Assembly (NCBI GenBank): GCA_010279815.1
Contig: QEOQ01000519.1
Span: 570,745 to 584,409 of the forward strand
Length of the DNA: 13,665 nt
Direction: 5' to 3'
Source: Brachionus plicatilis
Lineage: Eukaryota > Rotifera > Eurotatoria > Ploima > Brachionidae
Part shown: in pieces, positions 1-9,041 of the stretch
Position numbering within the stretch: position 1 is the first letter of the stretch
Layout of the letters: every line of letters begins with the position of its first letter
Made by a program: the position numbers and the translations under genes
The notes under the pieces: generated by a model
What the model saw: only the letters and a program-made list of their open reading frames with translations
Told to the model about the DNA's origin: nothing
Database searches by the model: none

Positions 1-872
1 AGAGCCTCAAGACCATATGTGAATTTAGATAAGCAATATGTTTTGTATATAAATGATTTGAATTTAGGTGAAGAGGAAGGACTATTTTTAGGCAGAAGAT
101 ACGAAATTCCAAAAAAGCTGCTCTGAACTTTATTAAAATTTATAACTGCATGTGTCTTAAGGTCAAGATGAATCCTAAGTATTCTAACTGATTTGCTTCT
201 TTAAGGTGAAATACTGACTTAAATAATTGAATGCCAAAGTTAACAACTTATGTTTTGGGTTAAATTTTATTCTCCATTTATTCCCATAAGACCCACAAAT
301 ATCAAAAAGCATTTGTAGATGAGAGTCAACTGGGCTTATTAAGATTATATCATCTGCGTAGACAATGATAGAAACATTAAGATTTTTATAAAGAGCTCTA
401 AACTCATTGTTAAGGCATTCTATTATAAGATCATCAATATATATGTTAAAAAGAAATGAAGATAAAATAGCTCCTTGTTTTACACCAGTTTCAATTTTAA
501 AGGGTTTTGTGGTTAGATTATTTGGAAGAGATAAAACAGCTAGTGCTGAGTTATAATAAATCCTAAGCAATACCCAGTAGGAAGAATGCAGTCTCTTTAA
601 TAATTTATAAAATAAGCCATCACGCCATATTTTGTCAAAAACCTTTTCTGCATCTAAAGATCCTTTCCTACATCCAGAGCCTTTATTAATGTATTTAAGA
701 GTTGTTTCTTTCAATACAAAAATGGCATGGTTACATGAGGTTTTTTTCCTAAAACCAAATTGGTTATTACTAACTTTATAAAGCTCAGGGGAGTTAATTA
801 GAATTAGTTTTTCTAGGATTTGAATGACAAAATATTTGACAAAGTACGAACTATTTATGATAATTGATAACT
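1..872 (-). pseudogene. LINE (non-LTR retrotransposon) reverse transcriptase fragment, decayed
   Basis: Seen: read on the minus strand from about 872 down to 1, the product resembles the reverse transcriptase of a LINE. Recognisable blocks in order are QFGFRKKTSCNHAIF (template-binding region), DAEKVFDKIWRDGLFYKL (motif A, catalytic D), GVKQGAILSSFLFNIYIDDL (motif B) and VYADDIILIS (catalytic YADD, plus-strand 349-360). The longest open stretch is 184-714, but the coding frame continues upstream of its first Met to about 872, where an in-frame stop occurs. Downstream the homology changes frame twice: QLEYLGF lies in a second frame near 170-200, and NFNKVQSSFFGISYLLPK and then CLSKFTYGLEA in a third frame up to the window edge. 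Known: such RTs copy the element RNA at a nicked target. Inferred: a dead copy, lacking the endonuclease and ORF1 and cut by the window end. Jockey/CR1/Rex-like is likely, but the clade is not resolved. Confidence 0.9.
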
Positions 873-1127
873 AAGAAAAAAAAGCTTTAAAATTCGTTAA
901 GTTTTCTCTTAATTTTGTGTTTTCAGTCTACTTTTCGTATATTTTTTAAGTATACCATTTTTTAACTTTAATAAATTTAGGCCATCTTTAATTTATTTTA
1001 CAAATATTTTAATTTAAAAATTTTTTGATCTTTGATTTATTGTGCTTAATTATTTTATTGTATTTTTTAGCAAAAATTTTACTATGAAATTTATTATTAT
1101 TTAAAATAACTCTGAATTAATTTTTAG
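873..1127. other. AT-rich spacer, probable intron sequence before the first visible exon
   Basis: No coding signal was seen. The stretch has several pyrimidine-rich AG sites that could be splice acceptors (for example TGTTTTCAG and ATTTTTTAG) besides the one at 1121-1127 used for the following exon. I found no convincing small exon with a matching donor. Because the next exon opens directly with reading frame and no start codon, this spacer, and possibly the antisense LINE fragment to its left, is best explained as part of an intron of the downstream gene. Confidence 0.4.
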
Positions 1128-1678
1128 TCTGCACGAAAATATGTTGATTGTGAGAAGCAAAAAGAACATCTTAAAAATGAATTAATAAAATTCAAGAAAA
1201 AATTAAGTGACTTTAACTTAATCGATGAGATAAGCAAAATCCATCAACAATTAAATATTGGAAATGATTCTACACAAAACATCAGAAATAATCTTGTTAC
1301 TTTAGAAAAAATTTTTGATTTACTATTTTCTTCTAAAATTAAATCTGAAAATTTGAATACCGATATCCAAAATCAGGAATTCTGCAAGATTAATGAGCAA
1401 GTGGACTCCAAAAATAATGAAAATCAGAATTTTGATAATGAAGATTGTTTAAAATGTAATAATTTAATAAAAATAATTAAACGTTTGATTAAATTTTTTT
1501 TCTAGCTTCAGATTCCATAGGAGCAGTTACTTTAGAAAATATTGAAAATGGTTTCACTTTTTTAAGCTTAATTGGAGATGAATTGAGAAAGGATGCTAAT
1601 GGTAAGAAATATTTATGAATCTATTTTTGAATTAAAAATTTTTTATTTTTAGAAGTTGTGGAAATTCTAAAGCAATGA
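1128..1678 (+). CDS. 3'-terminal exons of an unrecognised, probably coiled-coil protein (5' partial)
   Basis: Seen: three exons join without frame conflict. Exon a is 1128-1455, following a TTTTTAG acceptor. A 50-nt intron lies at 1456-1505 (GTAATA..CTAG). Exon b is 1506-1601. A 51-nt intron lies at 1602-1652 (GTAAGA..TTTTAG). Exon c is 1653-1678, ending in TGA. All junctions are phase 1. The first exon gives 109 stop-free codons, unlikely by chance at this AT content. The visible ~149 residues contain no Met, so the start is upstream. The product is rich in Lys, Glu, Asn, Leu and Ile: KQKEHLKNELIKFKKKL suggests a coiled coil, followed by an Asn/Glu/Asp-rich linker and the C-terminal helix-like stretch GDELRKDANEVVEILKQ. 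There is no signal peptide, membrane segment or known catalytic motif. I do not recognise the family. The AATAAA at 1721 fits the 3' end. Confidence 0.7.
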
Positions 1679-1720
1679 TCTAGCAAATTATAAATTGTCA
1701 TTATCAAGCAATTAACTTAA

Positions 1721-1726
1721 AATAAA
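1721..1726 (+). terminator. Probable polyadenylation signal (AATAAA)
   Basis: AATAAA lies 43 nt after the TGA of the coiled-coil gene, a normal distance for a short 3' UTR. AATAAA arises often by chance in sequence this AT-rich, so it counts mainly because of its position. Confidence 0.4.
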
Positions 1727-3058
1727 AAATGTTTTTAAATCATTAAATTTTAGAATAAAATACTCTTTTTTATTAAGTTTCTTTTAGTTTTAATTAAATA
1801 AAATAAATTGGCTAAGTTTTTCCATTAATGCAAAATTCAAAAATAAATCAGATCATTTCCATTTCTTGGTATAACTAAATAGAATTAAAAAAAAGAATAG
1901 CCGATAAGTCCTTATTTTCAGATTACAAAAAATTTAGATTCAATGCGTTAGATTTGTCTAATGAATAAGCATAATGATAATCTTAAAAGATTTTGGTAAT
2001 AACTAAACCCTGTTAAACAAAAAATATCAAAAAATTGTGTTATTTTAGCGTTTTTCTTTAATGAAATAACATAAAATACGATTTCTAGCACATTTAATCA
2101 TCATCCATTGAAATATCACGCGTTGGCTTTATATTTTAAATTTTTAAAATGAGTATGTTAACTTATCTATTATCTTGTTGGATTAATTTATTGCAGACTT
2201 CATTTAAAGTAAGCAAAAATGTGTGATTGTGATTAACTGCTGAGGTAACACAGGGATCGGTTTTTTGTCCAATTTTATCCCAAATTTCTATAAATAATAT
2301 TCCTAAAGGAAATAAAACAAAAAATCAATATTCTCTGTTTTTTTTCTAATAATTTATGAAATTTTTTAATATTTTTAATAGAGAAAGGAAATATAAAATA
2401 TATCATGAGCAAATTAAAATGCTACTTAAAATAATTAGAAGAATGAAAAAAATAAAATAAAAACTCTAGTCGAAAAATATAAACACTTTCTAAAAAGATT
2501 TATAAATTAAAAATTATATATCTGATGTTACGAAATCTAAGTTTCAGGCTAAAGTTAAGTTCGTTGGAATTTTATTTAACTTTGGAGTAACGTGGACTCC
2601 CATAAAAATAAAAAGTTAAGACGATTTATTATATTTCCATCTAAATATCTGATTGCATCATTAAAAATACATAACCAAAAAATTGTTTTACGTAATTTTC
2701 CTGACAAATTTTATTTGTGTTTAATTTTCTACTGCTTGATTAATTCTCAATTTTCTATTTATTTTTCTTGAGTTTGAATAAAAAATTATTGATATCAAAA
2801 ATTTCTTTTCTTGAAATTATAATTTTAAATTAAAAGATCATAGACAAGAATTATTTTGAGAAAAACTCTTTTAGCGTTAAAATATGAGCGTTATCTCTCG
2901 CTAAAATACGCCTAAAAAAATACCAAAAAAATTAAAAATTTTATAATTTTTTATTTTTATAAATTTTTTTCCACAAATTAACGAACAAATGCTTATTAGG
3001 AGTACGTTTATCCTTGCTGTTTTTGTTTTACGGGTTAGTGAAAACAAGGTTCTGTGAA
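1727..3058. other. Gene-free AT-rich spacer
   Basis: I see no supported gene, RNA gene or repeat family here. The stretch is A/T homopolymer-rich with frequent stops in all frames. Isolated GC-richer words such as those near 2050-2130 and 2880-2910 are too short to interpret. Confidence 0.5.
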
Positions 3059-3112
3059 TTTAGTTTTCAGACTTGTTAAAGAATAATAGCATTAACAAGT
3101 CTGAAAACTAAA
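3059..3112. repeat. Perfect 21-bp inverted repeat with 12-nt loop
   Basis: Bases 3059-3079 are the exact reverse complement of 3092-3112, with core TAGTTTTCAGACTTGTTAA against TTAACAAGTCTGAAAACTA. The 12-nt loop is at 3080-3091. The arms contain mixed-base words, so this is not an accident of A/T runs. Either strand could fold into a long hairpin. It could be a small foldback element, a hairpin RNA source or an inverted duplication. No coding sequence overlaps it. Confidence 0.85.
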
Positions 3113-5301
3113 ATATAAATAAAATAAAACTGAAATATAAAGATATTGTAATTTGTATTTCAATTTATTTTATTATAATTTGAAGGGGTTGTGGTTCGAC
3201 ACAGTTAACAAACAGATAAAAATATTCTTTTTACTTTTTAATTAATTTAATTTTGAAAATCAATTGGTGACTGTTCAATATAACTTACTATCACTGGGAA
3301 TATAATGTGGTTTTACATTTATTGATTGAGGCAATTTAAATAAGCAACTACAGACTTAAATTTTGTAGAAAATGATATATGTTTCGTTCAATTATTTTAA
3401 TGATGCAATATTATATTCTCTATTTAATTTTTTTAAATATTTTTACACAAATTGTTTAGATCTTTTTATCAAAAATAAATAAATAATATTAAATGACATC
3501 AAATTTAATTTAATCAAATTTTTATTTGATTAGCAATTTCTTCTCCTTTTTGCGATTAAAAATTGTGCGAGCAGAACCGATTACGGGATGAACGGTTTCC
3601 GCTTTCTGAAAGGGTGCAATTTTTTCTCTCTTATTATCTCTTATGATATTAATATACGTTCTTTGGATAAAACAGATATTTTTTTCTTCAATAGAGCCAA
3701 GTAACCATTAATGAAATCTAATAAAATTATTTTTTTCTATTTAAATTTTATTTTATTAAAAAAATTTTAACAATAGATTAAATAATTTTCAATTATTCAA
3801 AGATTGGTATCAAATCTGAAAAAACTAATTTTTTTAAGATCAAGTTAAATTCTGACCCTACTCATGTGGTTAATATTTAGATGATCGCGAAATTTAGCGA
3901 GCATAATTTTTGATCGCCAAATGGACCGGTTAGCTATGCTCGCGTCCAACACTACTTTAATAAAATTAAAAAAATTGGTCTTTCATTTTATTTAAAATTT
4001 TGTTTAGTTTCTGATTATGCAAAAAATATTGTGTTTAGACTAGATACAAAAATAGTGAAAAATACCAATTTTTTTATCAATTTTTGTCAAAATATTGGTC
4101 AATTGGTTAATAAGTAAACAAAATTAATACATAATTTTGAAGATGCCACTATTCGCTTCAGAGTGTGTGCTTATTATTTATATTATGTCGATAAGAATAT
4201 GAAAAATTTTAGCTCAAAGATAACCAACTTTTTTATTTTTATCTTTTAGACAGACGGGAAAAGAAAAAATTGACAATCTTTAATCAGTTCTTTTAGGTCT
4301 TCCAGTATGCAATATTATAGCAATTGATTCAATTGGAACAAATGCTCTTTGATAAAACCCAATATTTTATTTCCACCCCTCAAATAGTCAATTGCTTATC
4401 CAATAAACTTTAGAAACCATCCAGGAAAGATGCAAAAATCTTTCCTCCTCTGAATGGTACCCTTTAAAGTTCTCCAATAAAATAATTGTCCATATTCTAT
4501 CAACGATTGAATTAAGACATAATTATTCCATTATCTCGTAACCTCAAATTTGTTGGTATTTTGATTTAATTTAATTTTTTAATTTTTTCTTTAAAGATGA
4601 AAAAAAAAGAATATTAAAGAATTGTTTAATAAAAACGAATAAAAGGAGAAAGAACAATAAATAAAATAATTAAAGGCTTTGTTTCGGAATAACCTTGGAA
4701 GTACATCTCTTATAATAGTCATTAGTGTAGTAAACTTATTATAAAAAAAGCAAACTGATAGTTGATTTTAATTTAAAAAAATGGCTCGTTTATTTCAAAA
4801 ACACAACAATATTAAAATCTGCTTGGATTAATATCTTAAAAATCAAGCTTGGTGTATATCTTTCGGATGTCGAAATCGAGACAGCTTTACTGATTTTTTT
4901 TTGATGGCAACATGGCGACCTGATTCATTTAAAAATTATTAGAGAAAGAACCAAATAATCACATTAATTAATTAATTAAATAATTAAAGAAAAAAAACAG
5001 CGTGATTTCTAGAGGTATTTGATTATGACACAAATTGTGTCTCAGATGGGTCAAATTTGGTTTTGGTTGGACAATTATTTCAAATGTATTTCTAAACGAG
5101 TCAGATTATGTAATTTGTCTGATATTTTTAGTGTATGAATTGCTTTGAGGCTCTTTAAATTATTAGGAAGAATCTTACCAACTTTGAAAAAATATGGAAT
5201 TATATTGTGTATGAGCGTTTCTTTGAAAAAATTTAATGAATACACAAAAATTAATCAAAATTGCAAAGTCTTTTTGGAGGAAGTTATATATTTGAAATCA
5301 T
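3113..5301. other. Gene-poor AT-rich spacer
   Basis: No supported gene. Minor items are a 9-bp inverted repeat GCGAGCATA/TATGCTCGC at 3897-3905 and 3935-3943 in a locally GC-richer patch, a four-copy ATTA microsatellite at 4963-4978, and a slightly GC-richer stretch at about 4300-4530 whose minus strand is open for 45 codons. That open run is within chance expectation and I could not assign it. Around 4781-4910 there are similar short broken open runs that may be old transposon debris. Confidence 0.4.
4963..4978. repeat. Short (ATTA)4 microsatellite
   Basis: Four consecutive ATTA units followed by imperfect AATTAA words. This is simple-sequence DNA of a kind expected in such an AT-rich genome. 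Confidence 0.7.
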
Positions 5302-5313
5302 TTTAACTTAAAC

Positions 5314-5473
5314 ACCGTATTCTCTCGTACGATTATGCTGCACCATAAGTTAAAACAGGTACATCTCGTCCATGCTATAATATTGCTAACTTTGAGCGCA
5401 TAATCTAATAGCGTAATCACGCGGTTAGGTCCGCATCAAACACTGAAAGCCTTAGCTTAATGCGTCATTAAGA
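5314..5473 (+). repeat. Left arm of the foldback element
   Basis: The arm includes GCACCATAAGTTAAAACA, GCTATAATATTGCTAAC, the small hairpin GCGGTTAGGTCCGC and, near its inner end, the imperfect palindrome TTAATGCGTCATTAA. All recur in reverse complement in the right arm. It lacks the extra stretch found in the right arm. Confidence 0.85.
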
Positions 5474-5629
5474 CTCAATTTTAAAGTAAAAAATAAAAAA
5501 TAATTTTTTTGAAATATTATTTTTTAATAAAAATTCAATAAAAAGACTAAAAAAATTTAAAAGATTAATAAATCAATTCTATTAAGAATAAATGACTATT
5601 TAAATTGTGTTTTTTTTTTGTTTTTTGAA

Positions 5630-5734
5630 CCTTTTGGTCGACCCCTTCTTCTAACTAATGTAATGGATCATCTTCATCATCATCAGCCACGTAATCCGGT
5701 AATAGGGGAGGTAGGTCCATCCATCGAATCTTAA
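5630..5734 (+). other. GC-richer open segment in the foldback centre, possible coding remnant
   Basis: The plus strand is open for 34 codons up to a TAA at 5732-5734 that lies in the start of the right arm; the reading includes GRPLLLTNVMDHLHHHQPR. The minus strand over the same bases also reads from an ATG into MDLPPLLPDYVADDDEDD and a stop, an acidic tail of the sort seen at protein C-termini. Both are short and neither matches a family I can name. The segment's GC content is well above the surroundings, so it may be a captured or residual piece of an autonomous element's coding region. Function unknown. Confidence 0.25.
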
Positions 5735-5909
5735 TGACGCATTAAACTAAGGCTTTCAGTGTTTGATGCGGACCTAACCGCGTGATTACGCTATTAGAGC
5801 ATGCGCTCAAAGTTAGCAATATTATAGCATGGACGAGATGCACTTTGGTGCATGGTCCAAAGGCGTGTTTTAACTTATGGTGCAGGATAATCGAACGAGG
5901 GAATGCGGT
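5726..5909 (-). repeat. Right arm of the foldback element, with a 25-nt structured insertion
   Basis: Reverse complement of the left arm. Bases 5841-5865 have no counterpart on the left, where only GGTA is present. The inserted stretch holds nested dyads (TGCAC/GTGCA and CTTTGG/CCAAAG), so it could form a small hairpin of its own. The rest of the arm differs from the left at only seven positions, indicating either a recent insertion or gene conversion keeping the arms alike. Confidence 0.85.
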
Positions 5910-5924
5910 AACCATTAAAGTTAA

Positions 5925-6698
5925 ATAAATAAATGACTTTGTTAAGCTGAAACTTGATTAAATCATTGAAATTGGACTAAGAGTGATCTTTCTGTTCATA
6001 AGCCTTTTATTTAAATACATTTTTAATTTTTATTAGTTAATTTCTTTTTATTTCCTTTTTTTTAAATAATAATCATGAAAAGAAAAAGGTTATCTCTGCT
6101 TAGTTTTATTTTTATTATTTTTAAAATGCTTTAAAAATGAAAAGTAATAAAAATATTTTATTTGCTAATTTTTAATTATAAAATCATAAGAGGTAGAAAG
6201 GAAATTTTAAGCAATATTTTTAAATTGCACATTTATAATAAAAAATTTCATTATTGATTTTATTGCAAAATTTATTTTTGTTTAATCTGATATTAAATTC
6301 AATTTTATTCATTTCAATTTAATAAATTTGACTAATCGTTTTAATAGAAACCTTGTGCAGTTTATCAAATATTTTGATGAAGAGGTGTCAAATTTTTTAT
6401 CAAAATTCATTATTTCGCAATATTCATATTAGAGTTAGACTTATGGTGAACTATCAAAATAGAGAAAAATCATCAAAGTTTCAATTTCAATTTCATTAAT
6501 CAATAGTTTAAATTTAATATGGAGTCTGATTTGTTAATGTTGTTTGCTGGTAATCTATTAAAGTCAATGACATTAAAAGTTAAAAAAAAAAGAAAAAAAG
6601 ATAAAACGACAAGTTTTGGATTATAAAAAAAACAATTTAGATTTATTTATTCGTGGCTTTGCTAATTTGCTAATTGATTAATTTTTGCCGCTATTTTT
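5925..6698. other. Gene-free AT-rich spacer
   Basis: No supported feature. The sequence is dominated by A/T runs with stops in every frame. Confidence 0.5.
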
Positions 6699-6838
6699 TT
6701 CTCTAAAAAAAATTCTCTAATTTACTTTCTCTATTATATTTTTTTTTCTCTAATAAATTTATTCTCTATAATATTGACACTTAATTATCTCTATTATTTT
6801 TCTCTAAAACAAAAATTCTCTAAAAAGTTATTTCTCTA
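6699..6838. repeat. Degenerate array of TTCTCTA motifs, about 13-18 bp spacing
   Basis: The word TTCTCTA (TCTCTA once) followed by A or T occurs nine times, starting near 6699, 6713, 6728, 6746, 6762, 6787, 6800, 6816 and 6832. Gaps are mostly 13-18 bp with one of 25. The intervening bases are variable A/T. This looks like a decayed minisatellite with a ~16-bp unit or a cluster of binding sites. It lies in non-coding sequence about 2.2 kb upstream of the GPCR. Confidence 0.65.
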
Positions 6839-8950
6839 TTATGAACGTTTACCAGACTTATGATATAAATTTTCATATAAAAATAATCGCTTAAGTTAAT
6901 TATTTAATAATTATTAGATTTAAACAAAAGAAAAATTTTAAGCTAAGACGGAAATATTCATCAAAATGCTTAATGAAATCAAATCAGAGTGAAGTGTATA
7001 AAATATTTTATTTTGAACAAGATTATTTATTTTTGAATAGAAGATTATTTTTAATAGAAAAATATGTTTAAAATATTTTAATTTTTAAAAATTGACCGAT
7101 AACAAATTAAAAAATAAATTTTAAAATTTTTTATTTATATTTAAGTCTTGTTACGTTGTAGATTTTTTCAAATGTATAAAATTGTCGCATTGCTAAATTC
7201 ATTAAATCTTATGTCAACAATTTTATTTGATAATACATCTAACATGAAATCCTTTCAACGTGATTTATTTTCCAATAAAGAAATATTAAACGATTTCAAA
7301 AAAAGCTTTTCTATAAAAAATAAATTTTTTTTTGATAATTGAATTGGTAATTTTTTAATTTTAGGGATATTTTTGATATTATTATTTTTGGAGAAAAGCA
7401 CATTCATTATAATTGAATTTTCAAAAAATATTATCAGGAAATAGGAGACATCAAAAATAAAAAAATCTAATTTACACTTTATTTTTTTAAATTTTTAAAA
7501 TGATTTTTTTTTCAAAACAGAGATAAAACAGAAAAATAAGATATAACGGCATGGAATCTTTAACTTTACCTTATATTTTATGATAAATTAACGATTCAAA
7601 ATATTAAAATATTCATTATCAAAAATTAAATATGAATTTTTTTAATCTAAAATGGAATAAAATGAAGTAAATATTTTAGGATTAAAGGAAACATCTATCA
7701 AAATTTGATATATAGATTTTTAAATAGATAAATGCTTCAAATGATTGAAATTATTGATTTTATTCCTTAATGCTCAAATTAAATATTATCAAAAACATCA
7801 TGATTCCTTTTAAAATTTCGATTTAAAAAAATTATAAAGAATTTCAAATAAATTAATGTTTTTTTTTAATTAGAAACCTTTAGAAATTATGTAAGGCTAA
7901 GCAAAGAATTAATTAGATTTTTGATTTTTTATTGGTTTCGAAAATCTTTAAAATTCATCAATTTTTGTTACTCCACATTTGACTAAATGATAAATACTAG
8001 GAAAAAATGTGTGTTATATCATTCAAAAAGAATTTGATTTTTTTAGGTAATTTAGAATTATTTAATTAATAAATATTAATGTTATATTGAGTTAAGTATG
8101 TGTAGTTATAAGGAAAAGAAAAGTTTTAATTAAAGTATTTTGGTATAAATTTATTTGAAGAAAGACCAAATTTTTATTATCTTTTACTTCTATCCAGTGC
8201 AAAAATATAATTTTTCAATTTATTTTTTCTTTCATATAATCAATTAATTATTTTAGCTTAAAAGAAAAGTATGCAACAAGAGAAGCTTGGGACAAAATAC
8301 AAAAACATTAAAATTACAAAATTTTAATATTTTAATTCGGTCGAAATACTTTTTTACTTACGGTACAATGTTTCATATATACTGAAAATATAAAAGATAC
8401 GATAATATTTTTTTATTTTAATATGATTTATCACAAACAATCAAAAATATAATTTTATTTATATAATTTTCTTTGATTGGTAATTTCATTTATTTTTTTA
8501 TTTGGAAGCAAAAAAATATTTATTAAAAAATAATTAAAATGATAATGCTGTCAATTTATGTCATTAAAATATCAAGAAAGATTAAATTAAGAATTCTAAT
8601 CATAATTATTTTTATATTATAGTGTCAATGCTAAAATAAAAGACCAATATTTAACCATAATTAATTTAAACGTTTATAAAAATCATTAAAATTTAAATTT
8701 TCAATCTTTTTTTCTATTTAAAGTCAATTGTAATCATAAACATTTCCTTTTAAAAGATTATTGGTTATCTTATCGCTAAATGAGAATTAAAAACTTCGAA
8801 AGCTTTGATATTTTCGATGCACTGTAGGGAATTTTAAATTATAATTTTTAAAAAAATTTTACGCTTACAAAAAAAAGTTTTTTTCGTATAGGATTTGACT
8901 AATTGATTTCTAATCTATCATAGAAATGATATTTATTTTTTTTCATTGTC
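6839..8950. other. Gene-poor AT-rich spacer upstream of the GPCR gene
   Basis: I see no gene that can be supported. An open run at about 7148-7342 would need a TTG start, or an internal ATG at 7172 giving a 56-residue Lys/Asn/Phe-rich peptide. Runs of this length are expected by chance here. The remainder is A/T-rich with scattered short palindromes such as TATCAAAATTTGATA near 7696. Distal promoter elements of the GPCR gene may be present but cannot be recognised. Confidence 0.4.
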
Positions 8951-8958
8951 TATATAAA
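8951..8958 (+). promoter_or_regulatory. Possible TATA box of the GPCR gene (TATATAAA)
   Basis: TATATAAA lies 91 nt before the GPCR start codon, which would place transcription start near 8980-8990 and leave a 5' UTR of 50-60 nt. In this base composition the match carries little weight by itself. Confidence 0.25.
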
Positions 8959-9041
8959 TTTTTCCATTTTTTAGAGGATAAATTGTTATTGAATATAATA
9001 AAATAAAATCTACCAACTGAAAAGTATAATGAAAGACAAAT

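Larger units (their letters stand above)
5302..5924. mobile_element. Foldback / MITE-like element with long terminal inverted repeats
   Basis: Seen: a left arm (core 5314-5473) and a right arm (core 5726-5909) are reverse complements over about 156 aligned positions with 7 mismatches (about 95% identity), apart from a 25-nt stretch in the right arm that replaces 4 nt of the left. Weaker similarity extends the arms outward to about 5302 and 5924. The centre of about 250 bp is partly poly-A/T and partly GC-richer (about 5636-5730). Arms and centre are more GC-rich than the flanks, which suggests transfer by transposition. No transposase is encoded. Known: arms this long relative to element size are typical of foldback elements and of non-autonomous Mutator-like elements. 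Inferred: a non-autonomous DNA transposon. An 8-bp AAATCATT occurs on both sides (5295-5302 and 5960-5967), but the right copy is 50 bp beyond the arm, so it is not a convincing target-site duplication. Confidence 0.8.

Noticed and set aside
3193..3202. GGTTCGACAC, resembling a tRNA B box
   Set aside because: The surrounding bases do not form a proper 5-bp T stem with a 7-nt loop, and no A box, anticodon arm or acceptor stem could be placed.
3897..3943. 9-bp inverted repeat GCGAGCATA/TATGCTCGC in a GC-richer patch
   Set aside because: Short arms with a 29-nt loop and no recurrence in the window; a chance match is plausible.
4396..4530. Minus-strand 45-codon open run and broken neighbours faintly like a transposase C-terminus (WNNY, and a later GRPKR)
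   Set aside because: Too short, needs several frame changes to extend, and the resemblance to Mutator-like transposases rests on a few residues only. A translated search would decide.
5295..5967. AAATCATT at 5295-5302 and 5960-5967 as a target-site duplication of the foldback element
   Set aside because: The right copy is about 50 bp outside the detectable arm and the word is AT-rich enough to recur by chance.
7148..7342. 64-codon open run, possible small secreted peptide near the GPCR
   Set aside because: It needs a TTG start (first ATG 7172), lacks a convincing signal peptide or cleavage sites, and runs of this length are expected several times by chance in 13 kb of this composition.
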